A stretch of DNA of 64,000 nt, from NCBI RefSeq assembly GCF_002224485.1, contig NZ_CP022463.1:3417816-3481815 (forward strand), given 5' to 3'. This DNA comes from Sinomonas sp. R1AF57 (GTDB lineage: Bacteria; Actinomycetota; Actinomycetes; Actinomycetales; Micrococcaceae). The notes under the pieces are model-generated. The model ran no database searches. It had not been told where the DNA came from and worked only from the letters and a program-made list of their open reading frames with translations. Both the position numbers and the translations under genes were made by a program. This document shows positions 1 through 8,347 of the stretch, piece after piece; positions within the stretch are counted from its first letter, which is position 1; every line of letters begins with the position of its first letter.

Positions 1-1
1 C

Positions 2-1162
2 TCCGTCCCCGCGGCGGCACGGATCAATGCGTTCACCTCGAGCCTCACCGAACTTGCCGACAACGTGTCCGTGCACGCGAACGAGGCCAATATCCCACTG
101 GCCCTTGCCTACGGCGAGCACCACGGGGTGAACGGTGCCGATGTGCTCGTCGCCGTCGTCGTCGGCGCCGAGACAGCCCGCCGTCTGCACGACGTGTACT
201 ACGACGCGAAGAGGCCGGCCAGCGAGTTCCCGGTGGGGATGACGTCGCCACTCAACACGTTCGGCAGCGCGTTCACGGCCGCGCGTCTCATGGGCGCGGA
301 CCCGCAGACGATGCTCGACACCGCAAACGTGTCCTTCAACCTCATCGCCTCCGCTCTGGACGTGACGGTGATGCGCGGCAGCGAGCTCAAGCCCATGCTG
401 TTCAGCGGTTGGCCCAGCGCTTGCGGCTACACCGCGGCGACGTACGCGGCGCACGGTCTCACCGCGGCGCCCGATTCGTTCTTCAGCCCACGGGGCGGTT
501 GGCTCCCGGGCGCGGCGGAGGTGTGGAATGCGGATGAGTTCACCCGCGACCTCGGCACGCGGTGGGAGCTGCAGCGGCCTGATCGCAAGCGCCACGCGGC
601 CTGTGGGTTCTCCCACTCCGCGCTCGACAGCGTGCTGGACCTGACGCGGGACGTGACGGACATGGACCGCATCGAGCGGATTGACGTGGGACTGTTCCCG
701 TTCGGCGCGCAGACCGTCGGCGGGCCGGCAGACGGGATCACGACGAGCACGGCAGCGAAGTTCAACCTGCGCTACCTCATCGCGAGCGCCCTGCGCTGCG
801 GCAGCGTCGTCGCGATCGGGGACACCGCCGAAGGCACGATCCCTGACCGCCTCGCGGACCCGGAGTTCGTCAAGGTCATGGACAAGGTCACTGTGACGGC
901 GAACGAGGAGTACGGTTTCGCGCGGCGGTTCACGTCCGACGTCCGTGTCCGACTGGCCGGCGGAGAAGAGCGAACCGCGGTGCTCGACCACGCCCGCGGC
1001 CGCGGCGACAACCAGCTGACCAAGACCGAGCTGGACGAGAAGTACACGACGCTTGCTGCGCCCGTGCTCGGCGACGAGCGAGCCGAGCAGGTGCGTCGCG
1101 TGGTAGACGAACTCGTGGGGGTTGCCGATGTGACGACGCTCGTCGACCTGCTCGTCGACTGA
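2..1162 (+). CDS. MmgE/PrpD family protein, 5' end outside window
   Basis: The reading frame is open from base 2, so the gene starts before the window and only about 386 C-terminal residues are visible. The visible protein has the MmgE/PrpD layout: a helical part with the motif NTFGSAFTAARLMG, a central segment with KRHAACGFSHSALDS, and a C-terminal lid. The best-known family member, PrpD, is 2-methylcitrate dehydratase; others are isomerases, racemases or hydratases of polar carboxylates. A second family member lies at 4190-5626, so this catabolic island carries two. The exact substrate cannot be read from sequence; a hydration or isomerisation of a ring-cleavage carboxylate is my inference. 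It ends 8 bases before a strong bidirectional terminator shared with the convergent lipoprotein gene. Confidence 0.85.
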   Translation, partial: SVPAAARINAFTSSLTELADNVSVHANEANIPLALAYGEHHGVNGADVLVAVVVGAETARRLHDVYYDAKRPASEFPVGMTSPLNTFGSAFTAARLMGADPQTMLDTANVSFNLIASALDVTVMRGSELKPMLFSGWPSACGYTAATYAAHGLTAAPDSFFSPRGGWLPGAAEVWNADEFTRDLGTRWELQRPDRKRHAACGFSHSALDSVLDLTRDVTDMDRIERIDVGLFPFGAQTVGGPADGITTSTAAKFNLRYLIASALRCGSVVAIGDTAEGTIPDRLADPEFVKVMDKVTVTANEEYGFARRFTSDVRVRLAGGEERTAVLDHARGRGDNQLTKTELDEKYTTLAAPVLGDERAEQVRRVVDELVGVADVTTLVDLLVD

Positions 1163-1170
1163 CCCGACAA

Positions 1171-1211
1171 CGACGAAGGCCGTGCCCTGGTTCAGGGCAC
1201 GGCCTTCGTCG
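1171..1211. terminator. Bidirectional hairpin terminator
   Basis: Perfect 19-bp inverted repeat (1171-1189 and 1193-1211) around a 3-base loop, lying between convergent stop codons at 1162 and 1219. The stem core ACGAAGGCCGTGCCC recurs in the terminator at 5655-5691. Confidence 0.9.
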
Positions 1212-1218
1212 GTCCGGC

Positions 1219-2265
1219 TCAGAGGCCGAGCAGCTTCATGATGTCCGCGGACTCCCCCAGCGCTGCCTTCTGGTCGGCGGGGCTGAGCACCGAGAACCCG
1301 GCGGGGTACTTCTCGGCGTCCATCGCCCCATACGATCCGATCGACACGTCGTTGACCGTGGCGCCACCCTCGGACGAAAGGCTGTAGAGCATGAAGAGGC
1401 GCGCGGCGTTCGGGTGCTGCGCCGCGCCGGCGACCGCGACGCCGACGACCGGGTAGACGGCGGTTGGGGCCGCGGCGAACTCGACCGCCGCGCCCTTGGC
1501 CTTCATCGCGTGGGCGAAGAACTCCGCGCTGTTGAGGCCGAGAGCGCACTCCCCGGAGGCGACCGCCTCGTTCATGGGGATGACGCTGGGGTACCACCGC
1601 GCGATCTTCGAGCCGAGCTTGGACAGCACGCCGTCCCCTCCGGCGTTCCGCAGCGACGCCATGAAGACCATCAGGGACTCGGACGTGTCCGGGGACACGG
1701 CGCAGGTCTTGCCCGCGAGCGGGGAGGCGACGAGGTCCTGCCAGGAGGTCGGGATGTCGGCCGGCGACACCATGCCGGTGTTGTAGATGAACCCCGTCGA
1801 GAGCACCTGGAACATAGGGATGCCGGCGTACTGGTTGAGCTCGGCGGTTGGGGGGAGGCCGTTCAGCATCGCGGGGACGCCGCTGTCCGTGAAGGGGACG
1901 AGCGCACCCTCGTCGGTCGCCTTGAGGAGGAAGTCGAGCGTGGTGGAGAGCAGGACGTCACCCGACGGACTTCCCGCCGCCGTCTCCGACTCGAACCGGG
2001 TCGGCAGGGTCGTCCCGCCGAGACGCAGGGATTCGACCGAAATGCCGTACTTCTCCTGGAATCCTGCGGCGAGCTTCTTCTGGTCGCCTTCCGACAGCGC
2101 GGAGTAGACCCGGACGGAGCCCTCCTTCTGCGCTGCGGCAACGAGGTCTTCGAGCGTGGCGGCGGCCGTATGAGCGGCCGTGGGGGCGGCAGGCGACGCC
2201 GAACAGCCGGTGACGGCCAATGCGACCGCGAGCAGCATGATGGATGCCGAGCGTGCGTACTTCAT
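1219..2265 (-). CDS. ABC transporter substrate-binding lipoprotein (iron/polyamine-type fold)
   Basis: 348-residue exported binding protein. The N-terminus is a lipoprotein signal peptide: positively charged start, hydrophobic core LLAVALAV and lipobox VTGC with the acylated Cys at residue 21. The mature part resembles type 2 periplasmic binding proteins of the Fe3+/spermidine/thiamine group (segments such as LVAAAQKEGSVRVYSA near the N-terminus and a TSWQDLVASPLAGK-like hinge region). Its cognate permease and ATPase are not in the window, so it is either an orphan or its partners lie before base 1. Placement between an MmgE/PrpD gene and a P450 gene suggests uptake of an aromatic carboxylate or another small acid; that is inference. 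It converges on the preceding gene. Confidence 0.8.
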   Translation of the reverse strand: MKYARSASIMLLAVALAVTGCSASPAAPTAAHTAAATLEDLVAAAQKEGSVRVYSALSEGDQKKLAAGFQEKYGISVESLRLGGTTLPTRFESETAAGSPSGDVLLSTTLDFLLKATDEGALVPFTDSGVPAMLNGLPPTAELNQYAGIPMFQVLSTGFIYNTGMVSPADIPTSWQDLVASPLAGKTCAVSPDTSESLMVFMASLRNAGGDGVLSKLGSKIARWYPSVIPMNEAVASGECALGLNSAEFFAHAMKAKGAAVEFAAAPTAVYPVVGVAVAGAAQHPNAARLFMLYSLSSEGGATVNDVSIGSYGAMDAEKYPAGFSVLSPADQKAALGESADIMKLLGL

Positions 2266-2414
2266 GAGACCTCTTCGTCTGGGTGAAGGCAGGGTCGACG
2301 TCTACCCTGCATGGACAGGATTTCGGGCGCGCTCGGATGCCCGCGGACGGACAGGCCGTGGCGGGGCGAGCGCGGCGGACGGCGGCGTTGGCGGCAGAGT
2401 GCCGCAGACGCCCG

Positions 2415-3659
2415 CTAGGGCGCGCCGACCCCGGTGGGCAGAGCCAGCGGAGCGTGGAACGGCCAGTGCTCGAGCGGAAGGTCCGCGCGGTCCACGCTCA
2501 GGTCGAGGTCGCCCGTGCCGGTGATGAGCTCGGTGAGCGCCACCTCCACGATCGCCTTGGCGATCTTGTGGCCCGGGCAGGAGTGGATCCCTACGCCGAA
2601 GGCCAGGTGGGGATTCGGCGAGCGACCGATGCGGAAGGTGTGCGGGTCGTCGAAGTACTTCGGGTCGCGGTTGGCCGCGGGGAAGACAAGGGCGACCGGA
2701 GCGCCGGCCTCTATCGTGCGGCCGCCGATCTCGATCTCCTCGCTCGCAGTCCGCGCGAAGCCCAGCTGAGGCTGGTCCATGCGCAGAAACTCGTCGACCG
2801 ACGCGGCGATCAGATCAGGCTCCTCCCGCAGGCGACGCTGGAGGCCCCGGTCGGTGAGGAGCCGGAGGAACATGTTGGCGAGCGCGTGCGAGGTCGCGAG
2901 CCACACGATGACGAACGGCTGGCGCAGCGCACCGATGAGCTTCGCCTCGTCCGGCGCGCGTCCGTCCGCCTCCAGTGCCACGAGGGCGGTCGCCAGATCG
3001 GTCGCCGGGTCACGGGGCGCGAGCCGGCGATCGTCGAGGAGTCGCTGTGCGACATCCTCCATCCAGCGGTTGTAGGCGAACATCTTGTCGCGGTCCTCGT
3101 CACGGCCGACGACGGCGGCGCTCTGGCCCGACGTCGTGTACTCGTGGACGACGTCGTCGAACTCGTCCCCCGTCACGTCCTCGATGTGGAAGACGGATAC
3201 GATGGCCTGCCCCATCAGGGGCTGGGCGTAGCCACGGCAGAGGTCGCCCGAGCCGTTCGCGACCAGTTCCGCGACGAGGGTGCGGGCGCGGGCCCGGACG
3301 ACATCGACGACCTCCGCGCGGAGTGCTTCCGAGTTGAGCACCTCCTGGATGGGCGTGCGATAGACCGTGTGCTCCGGTTGGTCGACGTGCATGAGGGGGC
3401 GGGTGTTGCTCGTCAGGTTGCCCGGGACGACGTGCCGCGGGAAGTTGCGGAACTGGCCGTGGTTCCGGCCCGCGGCGACCACGTCGTCGCGATTCAGCAG
3501 CGCCCAGAATCCACCCCAGTTGGTCGAGTGGGCGACCGGGCGGGTTGCGCGGAGATCGTCGAGCGCTTCGACGGGACGCGAGATGAATTCCGGCGTCATC
3601 GGATCGAAGTCGGATTCATCCACGGTGGTCAGTCGGCTCGTGTAGTCGTGTGCTGTCAA
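2415..3659 (-). CDS. Cytochrome P450
   Basis: 414-residue soluble bacterial-type P450 (class I size, no membrane anchor). The haem-binding loop FGVGIHSCPG has the thiolate Cys at residue 361, and the K-helix ExxR motif is E290-F-L-R293. The I-helix reads IVWLATSH (251-258): where most P450s have an acid-alcohol pair (D/E-T), this one aligns as Thr256-Ser257, so the acidic proton-relay residue appears missing. Likely role: monooxygenation or O-demethylation of an aromatic or related substrate within this island, with electrons from a ferredoxin/reductase; the PDR-type reductase at 8348-9334 is a possible but unproven partner. The next gene downstream on the same strand (1219-2265) is about 150 bases away. 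The upstream region contains the shared ATGCGCTA motif. Confidence 0.92.
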   Translation of the reverse strand: MTAHDYTSRLTTVDESDFDPMTPEFISRPVEALDDLRATRPVAHSTNWGGFWALLNRDDVVAAGRNHGQFRNFPRHVVPGNLTSNTRPLMHVDQPEHTVYRTPIQEVLNSEALRAEVVDVVRARARTLVAELVANGSGDLCRGYAQPLMGQAIVSVFHIEDVTGDEFDDVVHEYTTSGQSAAVVGRDEDRDKMFAYNRWMEDVAQRLLDDRRLAPRDPATDLATALVALEADGRAPDEAKLIGALRQPFVIVWLATSHALANMFLRLLTDRGLQRRLREEPDLIAASVDEFLRMDQPQLGFARTASEEIEIGGRTIEAGAPVALVFPAANRDPKYFDDPHTFRIGRSPNPHLAFGVGIHSCPGHKIAKAIVEVALTELITGTGDLDLSVDRADLPLEHWPFHAPLALPTGVGAP

Positions 3660-4189
3660 CGTGCAGTCTTCCTTCCCGGCCGCCCCGCCGTCACCTGGTG
3701 TCGGCGAGGCGGTTCTCGGCTATCACATCATTGTGAAATTTAACTAGCGCATCTATGCGTTGCTTTCCGGAATATAGCACCGCGAGTTGCCAATGGGAAA
3801 GGTTCGATTTCGGATAATGCCGCAGCGGGGCACAACGTCACTGACGGCCCACCTGTCCGCTGGCGTGTGCCGTAAATGAATCCCGCGCTCTGGCACGGTT
3901 TTCGGGACCACGCGGCAGATCATGGCGGCGCACCTCTCCGCCCTGGTGCGCGCGCAGCCGGACTTGACGAGTGACGCCGACGGCGTGCGCAGCGAGCACT
4001 GGCGCAAACACAAGAGACTCGCTACGGTACGTGTAAGAAGCGAACAAGTTCCCTTGAAGTCGCTGACTCATCGCCCAATGAGGCGTGGCGGTCCGGCCGC
4101 ATCAGCATGCCCGCCGGCGCTCCGGTCGATCGGCGTGCGGTGGATCCCGCCGTGCTCGTCGGCGGGTTCGATCGACCGGAAGGATCCCG
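3660..4189. promoter_or_regulatory. 530-bp divergent promoter region
   Basis: No convincing gene. An AT-richer patch at 3721-3775 lies about 90 bases upstream of the P450 start. It holds TCACA-N4-TGTGA (3723-3736), an inverted repeat, and on the minus strand ATGCGCTAGT (3743-3752), which matches the motif upstream of the two plus-strand catabolic genes near 10.74 and 11.52 kb. A weaker relative, CGCTACGGTA (4020-4029), lies on the plus strand toward the second MmgE/PrpD gene. The ribosome binding site GGAAGGA (4178-4184) fixes that gene's start at 4190. Confidence 0.55.
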
Positions 4190-5626
4190 ATGGGCAACGA
4201 AGTGCGGACCAATGAGGCGGCAGGTGCGGTGAGTCGGCGGATCGCGGAGTTCGTTGTCGGGTTGCGGGATCAGCCGCCGCCCGCCGCGGTCCTGGCCCGC
4301 ATGCGGCTGCACGTTCTGGACACGCTCGGGTGTCAGCTCGCCTTCGCCACTCTCCCGTGGTCCCGGGACATCTGGGCGTATGTGCGCGCGCGGGACACGG
4401 CGGGCCCCTCGACGGTGGCGTTCTACGGCGCGAAGGTCGCACCGGAGCTGGCCGCCTTCGCGAACGCGGCGTTCACGCACGGCTTCGAGATGGACGACAC
4501 GGACATGGCGTCCACGAGCCACCCCGGCACCGTCGTCGTCTCGTCGGCACTGGCGCTCGGACAGCAGCTCTCGGCATCAGGTCGGGAGTTCCTGACGGCG
4601 GTCGCCGCGGGGTACGAGATCATGATCCGCGTGGCGCTCGGCGGCGTGGGGATGACCGACCGCGGCTACCACTCGACCTCGGTCACCGGACCGTTCGGTG
4701 CGGCCGCGGCCGCGGCGGTGTTGGAGGGGCTCGACGTCGACGTCACGACGCATGCCCTCGCGATCTGCGCGAGTCGCGCCGGCGGCGTCTCTGAATTCGC
4801 TGTCTCCGGGGGCACGGAGAAGCGCCTCCACGGAGCGTACGGCGCGCAGATGGGTCTCGAATCCGTAGGGCTCGCGCGTGCCGGAGTGACGGCGCCCGTC
4901 CGGGCGATCGAGGGCGAGCGCGGACTCCTTCGAGCCGTGACCGACACCCCGGCGCCGGATCTCATCACTGCCGGTCTCGGCCAGGACTTCCTGGGCACGA
5001 GCACGGGGATTAAGCTCCACTGCTGCTGCGGTGGACAACACTCCGTGCTCGACGCCGTCTCGGACCTCGTCTCGGCGAACGACATCCGGCCCGAGCAGAT
5101 CGCCCGGATCGCGGTCCGCCAGAATCCGCGGGAGTTCGACGCGGTCGGCCTCATCCGACGGCCGCAGGACGTCATCTCGTCGCAGTTCAGCGTGGCGTTC
5201 GGCATCGGGCTCCGGCTCGTGGCGGGGGCGAACGGCTTCCGCGACTACATCGAGGCGCGCCTCGATGACCCGCGCATCCTGGAGGTCGCCGACAAGGTGG
5301 TCTGCGAGCGACTGGCCCCGGAGGCGCGCCTCGACGGTGACGGCCCATGCGAGGTGGACATCGCCCTCGTGAACGGGGACGTGCACACCGCGTACGTCAG
5401 CCATCCGCGCGGCTCGTCGCGCTTCCCCGTGGACGAGGACCACGTCGTCCAGAAGTTCCGCGCCCTGGCCGGCGACGTCCTGGGAGAGGCGCGCGCCGAC
5501 CGCATCATCGAGATGGTAGCGAACCTCGACGCACTGCCGGGCGTCGGTCTTCTCGCCGAGCAGCTCGTGCCGCGGGACGACTATCGCCCCGCGGATCACT
5601 CGCGGCTTTTCTCGGGCACGCGATGA
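4190..5626 (+). CDS. MmgE/PrpD family protein
   Basis: 478 residues, full length for the family (usually 440-490). The start is ATG 4190 because GGAAGGA sits 5 bases upstream; an in-frame ATG at 4085 would add 35 poorly conserved residues. Family landmarks are an N-terminal helical domain with HVLDTLGCQLAFA, the motif GFEMDDTDMASTSHPG (conserved Asp and His cluster), and a C-terminal domain with KLHCCCGGQHSVLDA. Members act on small carboxylates (methylcitrate dehydratase, aconitate and iminodisuccinate-related reactions). It is a diverged paralogue of the protein ending at 1162. Likely a hydratase or isomerase of a ring-cleavage product; the substrate is unknown. It ends at a terminator and converges on the minus-strand operon. 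Confidence 0.87.
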   Translation: MGNEVRTNEAAGAVSRRIAEFVVGLRDQPPPAAVLARMRLHVLDTLGCQLAFATLPWSRDIWAYVRARDTAGPSTVAFYGAKVAPELAAFANAAFTHGFEMDDTDMASTSHPGTVVVSSALALGQQLSASGREFLTAVAAGYEIMIRVALGGVGMTDRGYHSTSVTGPFGAAAAAAVLEGLDVDVTTHALAICASRAGGVSEFAVSGGTEKRLHGAYGAQMGLESVGLARAGVTAPVRAIEGERGLLRAVTDTPAPDLITAGLGQDFLGTSTGIKLHCCCGGQHSVLDAVSDLVSANDIRPEQIARIAVRQNPREFDAVGLIRRPQDVISSQFSVAFGIGLRLVAGANGFRDYIEARLDDPRILEVADKVVCERLAPEARLDGDGPCEVDIALVNGDVHTAYVSHPRGSSRFPVDEDHVVQKFRALAGDVLGEARADRIIEMVANLDALPGVGLLAEQLVPRDDYRPADHSRLFSGTR

Positions 5627-5654
5627 CTCTCGCCGTCGCTTGAGCCGACAGACG

Positions 5655-5691
5655 ACGAAGGCCGTGCCCCCGTTCGGGGCACGGCCTTCGT
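5655..5691. terminator. Bidirectional hairpin terminator
   Basis: Perfect 16-bp stem (5655-5670 and 5676-5691) with a 5-base loop between convergent genes ending at 5626 and 5701. The arms share the core ACGAAGGCCGTGCCC with the terminator at 1171-1211. Confidence 0.88.
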
Positions 5692-5700
5692 GGTTACTGT

Positions 5701-7284
5701 TCAGCCCTGCGGTTCGAGGGCGAGTGCGCTGCGGGCGGCGTTGGCGCCGGAGATCATGAACTCCGTCACGTCGCCCATCGAGTTGTAGTACGGACCCCAC
5801 ATCGAGCCGCACTCACCGATCGCGTAGAGCCGCCCGATGGGCTGCTCGTTCGTGTCCAGCACGCGCTGCTCGGCGTCGTGCTTCGGGCCGCCGTGCGTGT
5901 TGATGAACGTCGGGACCATCGGACCGACCGCGTAGAAGGGACCGGAGTCCAGCGGCGTGAGGAAGTCCTTCCGGCCGAACTCCTCATCGAGGCCCGCCGC
6001 GCATGCCGCGTTGTAGTCGCGGATCGTCTGCGCCAAGGTCTCGGGGTCGATGTGACCGCCGCGGTAGGCGCCGGGGTCCGCCGCGAAGGTGCACTTCTCG
6101 GCGAGTTCCTCGATGGTGTCGGCTTTGATGATCCAGCCGTTCTCGAGCTCGGCGATGTTGTCGGCGCTCCACAGCGGCGTACGCGAGTTGAGCGTCGTCA
6201 TCGCGGGACCGGCACGAAAGACCTTCTCGTCGAAGATCTGGAACGCCGGGATGTGTGTGAACTCCGCCGTGTCCGGGTCGATCTGGAACCACTCCTCACG
6301 GTTCGCGTAGCCGTGCCGGAGCGTGCCGATCTCGACCGTCTCGTTGTGGAACCTCTTGCCGTTCTTGTTCACCCAGATCAGGCTTCCGGCCTCCGTGAAG
6401 ACGGGGGAGGAATAGCCGAAGCGTGCGGCGCGCATGAACTCGTAGGTCACGTAGACGCGACCGGCCTCGACCTCGACGCCCCAGTAGAGAGGGCCCGAGA
6501 CAGAGCTCATGTGCCACAGCTTCGCGCCGGCGCGCTGCGCCATGGCAATCCCGTCGCCTGTGAGCAGGGGCGAACCGAGGAACTTCACGGGAGCGTGGCT
6601 AAGGTACTGCCGCCGCATCTCGTCGTTGAACTCGAAGCCTCCCGTAGCGAGCACCGTCGCCTTGCGGCCGCGCACGGCGATGCGACGGCCGTCCGCCGTC
6701 CGGGCGATCGCGCCGAGGATCTCCCCGGTGTCGGGATCCTGGACGAGCCGCTCGGCCGGCGTCTCCAGCCGCACCCGAGCGCCGCGGTTCTCCGCGAGCC
6801 GGGAGATCGCAGTCCACAGGGCGTCGCCGCCCGGGGCCGTGATCACGCTGTGGCCGAGGATGCCGCCGGCGCCAGGGGCGCCCGGCCACTCCGGGTAGAA
6901 CCCGTCGGCGCGGTACGGCTTCGGGTCCTCCTTCATCGGGAAGCCGAGGTGCGACTGGAACTCAGGGATGCCGGCGAGGCCGTCGATGAAGGCCTGCAGC
7001 ACCTCCGCCTCCGTCTGTCCGCCGCACAGCCAGTCGAGGTACTCCAGTGCGCGCTCGTCGTCGTCCGAGTGCAGGATGAGCGAGCCAGCGATGCAGGCGG
7101 AGTTGCCGCCGCCGATCGCGCCCTTCTCCAGCACGAGCACGTCCGCTCCGGTCTCCGCTGCGACAGCCGCGCAGGACGCGCCCGCACCGCCGTAGCCGAG
7201 GATCAGGAGGTCGGCCTCGTCGTCCCAGCGCCCGGGGACTCCGTGCAGCGGGGGCTCCCGCCGGGCGGCCCGGTCATCCGTCAT
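5701..7284 (-). CDS. FAD-dependent dehydrogenase/reductase (fumarate reductase / 3-ketosteroid dehydrogenase type)
   Basis: 527-residue flavoprotein. The N-terminal Rossmann motif is LILGYGGAGASCA, followed by the FAD-binding VLVLEKG (acid at the end of beta-2) and the GGGNSACIAGS loop typical of the succinate dehydrogenase/fumarate reductase flavoprotein superfamily. The C-terminal FAD motif includes RLYAIGECGS and SGANAARSAL. Such enzymes reduce or introduce a C=C bond next to a carbonyl or carboxylate. In this operon it could reduce an unsaturated ring-cleavage acid; that is inference. Its ATG overlaps the stop of the LigJ-like gene by four bases (ATGA), so the two are translationally coupled. 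It is the last gene of the minus-strand operon. Confidence 0.86.
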   Translation of the reverse strand: MTDDRAARREPPLHGVPGRWDDEADLLILGYGGAGASCAAVAAETGADVLVLEKGAIGGGNSACIAGSLILHSDDDERALEYLDWLCGGQTEAEVLQAFIDGLAGIPEFQSHLGFPMKEDPKPYRADGFYPEWPGAPGAGGILGHSVITAPGGDALWTAISRLAENRGARVRLETPAERLVQDPDTGEILGAIARTADGRRIAVRGRKATVLATGGFEFNDEMRRQYLSHAPVKFLGSPLLTGDGIAMAQRAGAKLWHMSSVSGPLYWGVEVEAGRVYVTYEFMRAARFGYSSPVFTEAGSLIWVNKNGKRFHNETVEIGTLRHGYANREEWFQIDPDTAEFTHIPAFQIFDEKVFRAGPAMTTLNSRTPLWSADNIAELENGWIIKADTIEELAEKCTFAADPGAYRGGHIDPETLAQTIRDYNAACAAGLDEEFGRKDFLTPLDSGPFYAVGPMVPTFINTHGGPKHDAEQRVLDTNEQPIGRLYAIGECGSMWGPYYNSMGDVTEFMISGANAARSALALEPQG

Positions 7285-8324
7285 CGCCCGCTCCTCGGCA
7301 GACGCGTGTAGAGGCGTCGTGCGGTCCCCTCCAGGATCAGCGTGCGGTCTGCCTCGTCGAGCCAGTCGTAGCTCTGGATCGATCGCGTGATGTCGTCGTA
7401 CTGGTAGCCCGTCAGCGGGTCGATGGGCGAGCCGCTACCCGGCACCTCGGTGCCGAGCATGACGCGGTCGGCGCCAACGGTCTGCACGAGCAGCGCGAGG
7501 GCTTTGCGGTCGTGCACGAGCGAGTCGAAGTACAGGCGGCGCAGGCTGTCGTCGAACGACTCGATTTCGGGGGGTGCCTCGCCGTCCTTGTTGTCGTACG
7601 CCTCGACCTGCGTGTACTCCAGATACCGGGCGGCGCGCCAGCGGCCGACCTGGTATGGGACCGACCCGCCGCCGTGCGAGACGATGAGCGACAGGTTCGG
7701 GAAGTGCTCGAACACCCGCGAGTTCGCGAGCGAGATGGCCGTGCGGCTCGCCTCGGTGATCATGTGCTCGCTGTAGTTCTCGCGATCCGACCGGCAGCCG
7801 GCCGCGTGGATGAGCGCGGGCACGCCCAGCTCCTCGAGCTTGGCGAACAGCGGGTACCACCACTCGTGGCCGACACGCGGGATGCCGAGCTCCTGGCCTT
7901 CCGCCGGGTCCGGGTTGATCAGTACGCCGATGAAGCCGAGCTCGAGGACGGCGCGCTCCAGCTCGTCGAGCCATGCCTCCGGCTCGGTGCCCACGGCCTG
8001 TGGCAGCGCCGCGACGCCGCGAAACCGCTCCGGGAACGCCTCCACCTGGGCGGCGACTGCGTCGTTGGTGGCGCGGGTCCACCAGTCCACGATCTTGGCT
8101 GGGCTCTCTGCGTGCATGAGCTGGAACGGACGCGGCGAGATGAACTGGACGTCGGTGCCGACGCGGTCAAGCAGCCCGACGTGGCGCTCGGCGGCGCGCA
8201 GCACGGCCTCCGTCTTGAGCTTGATGCCTTCTCGCCCGTGCGCTCCACGGCCGGCGGTGAGGATCGATCGGTACGCGTACAGCTCGGCGGGCGAGCTGAC
8301 GTGGCCGTGGATGTCGATGATCAC
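7281..8324 (-). CDS. ligJ: Amidohydrolase-family hydratase, 4-oxalomesaconate hydratase (LigJ/GalB-like)
   Basis: 347 residues. The start is GTG 8324, with GGAGAC six bases upstream; the open frame extends further, but the upstream part is not protein-like. The metal motif DIHGH is at the extreme N-terminus. Further landmarks are SPRPFQLMHAE, INPDP, LIHAAGCRS, VSHGGGSVPYQ-GRWR and GSPIDPLTGYQYDD, which correspond segment by segment to Sphingobium LigJ, the amidohydrolase-superfamily enzyme that hydrates 4-oxalomesaconate to 4-carboxy-4-hydroxy-2-oxoadipate. RraA-family aldolases (the next step) flank it, and LigAB lies in the facing operon, which supports the call. Related enzymes (ACMSD-like decarboxylases) are the main alternative. 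Confidence 0.78.
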   Translation of the reverse strand: MIIDIHGHVSSPAELYAYRSILTAGRGAHGREGIKLKTEAVLRAAERHVGLLDRVGTDVQFISPRPFQLMHAESPAKIVDWWTRATNDAVAAQVEAFPERFRGVAALPQAVGTEPEAWLDELERAVLELGFIGVLINPDPAEGQELGIPRVGHEWWYPLFAKLEELGVPALIHAAGCRSDRENYSEHMITEASRTAISLANSRVFEHFPNLSLIVSHGGGSVPYQVGRWRAARYLEYTQVEAYDNKDGEAPPEIESFDDSLRRLYFDSLVHDRKALALLVQTVGADRVMLGTEVPGSGSPIDPLTGYQYDDITRSIQSYDWLDEADRTLILEGTARRLYTRLPRSGR

Positions 8325-8347
8325 AGGGATGTCTCCATAGGTGGGTG

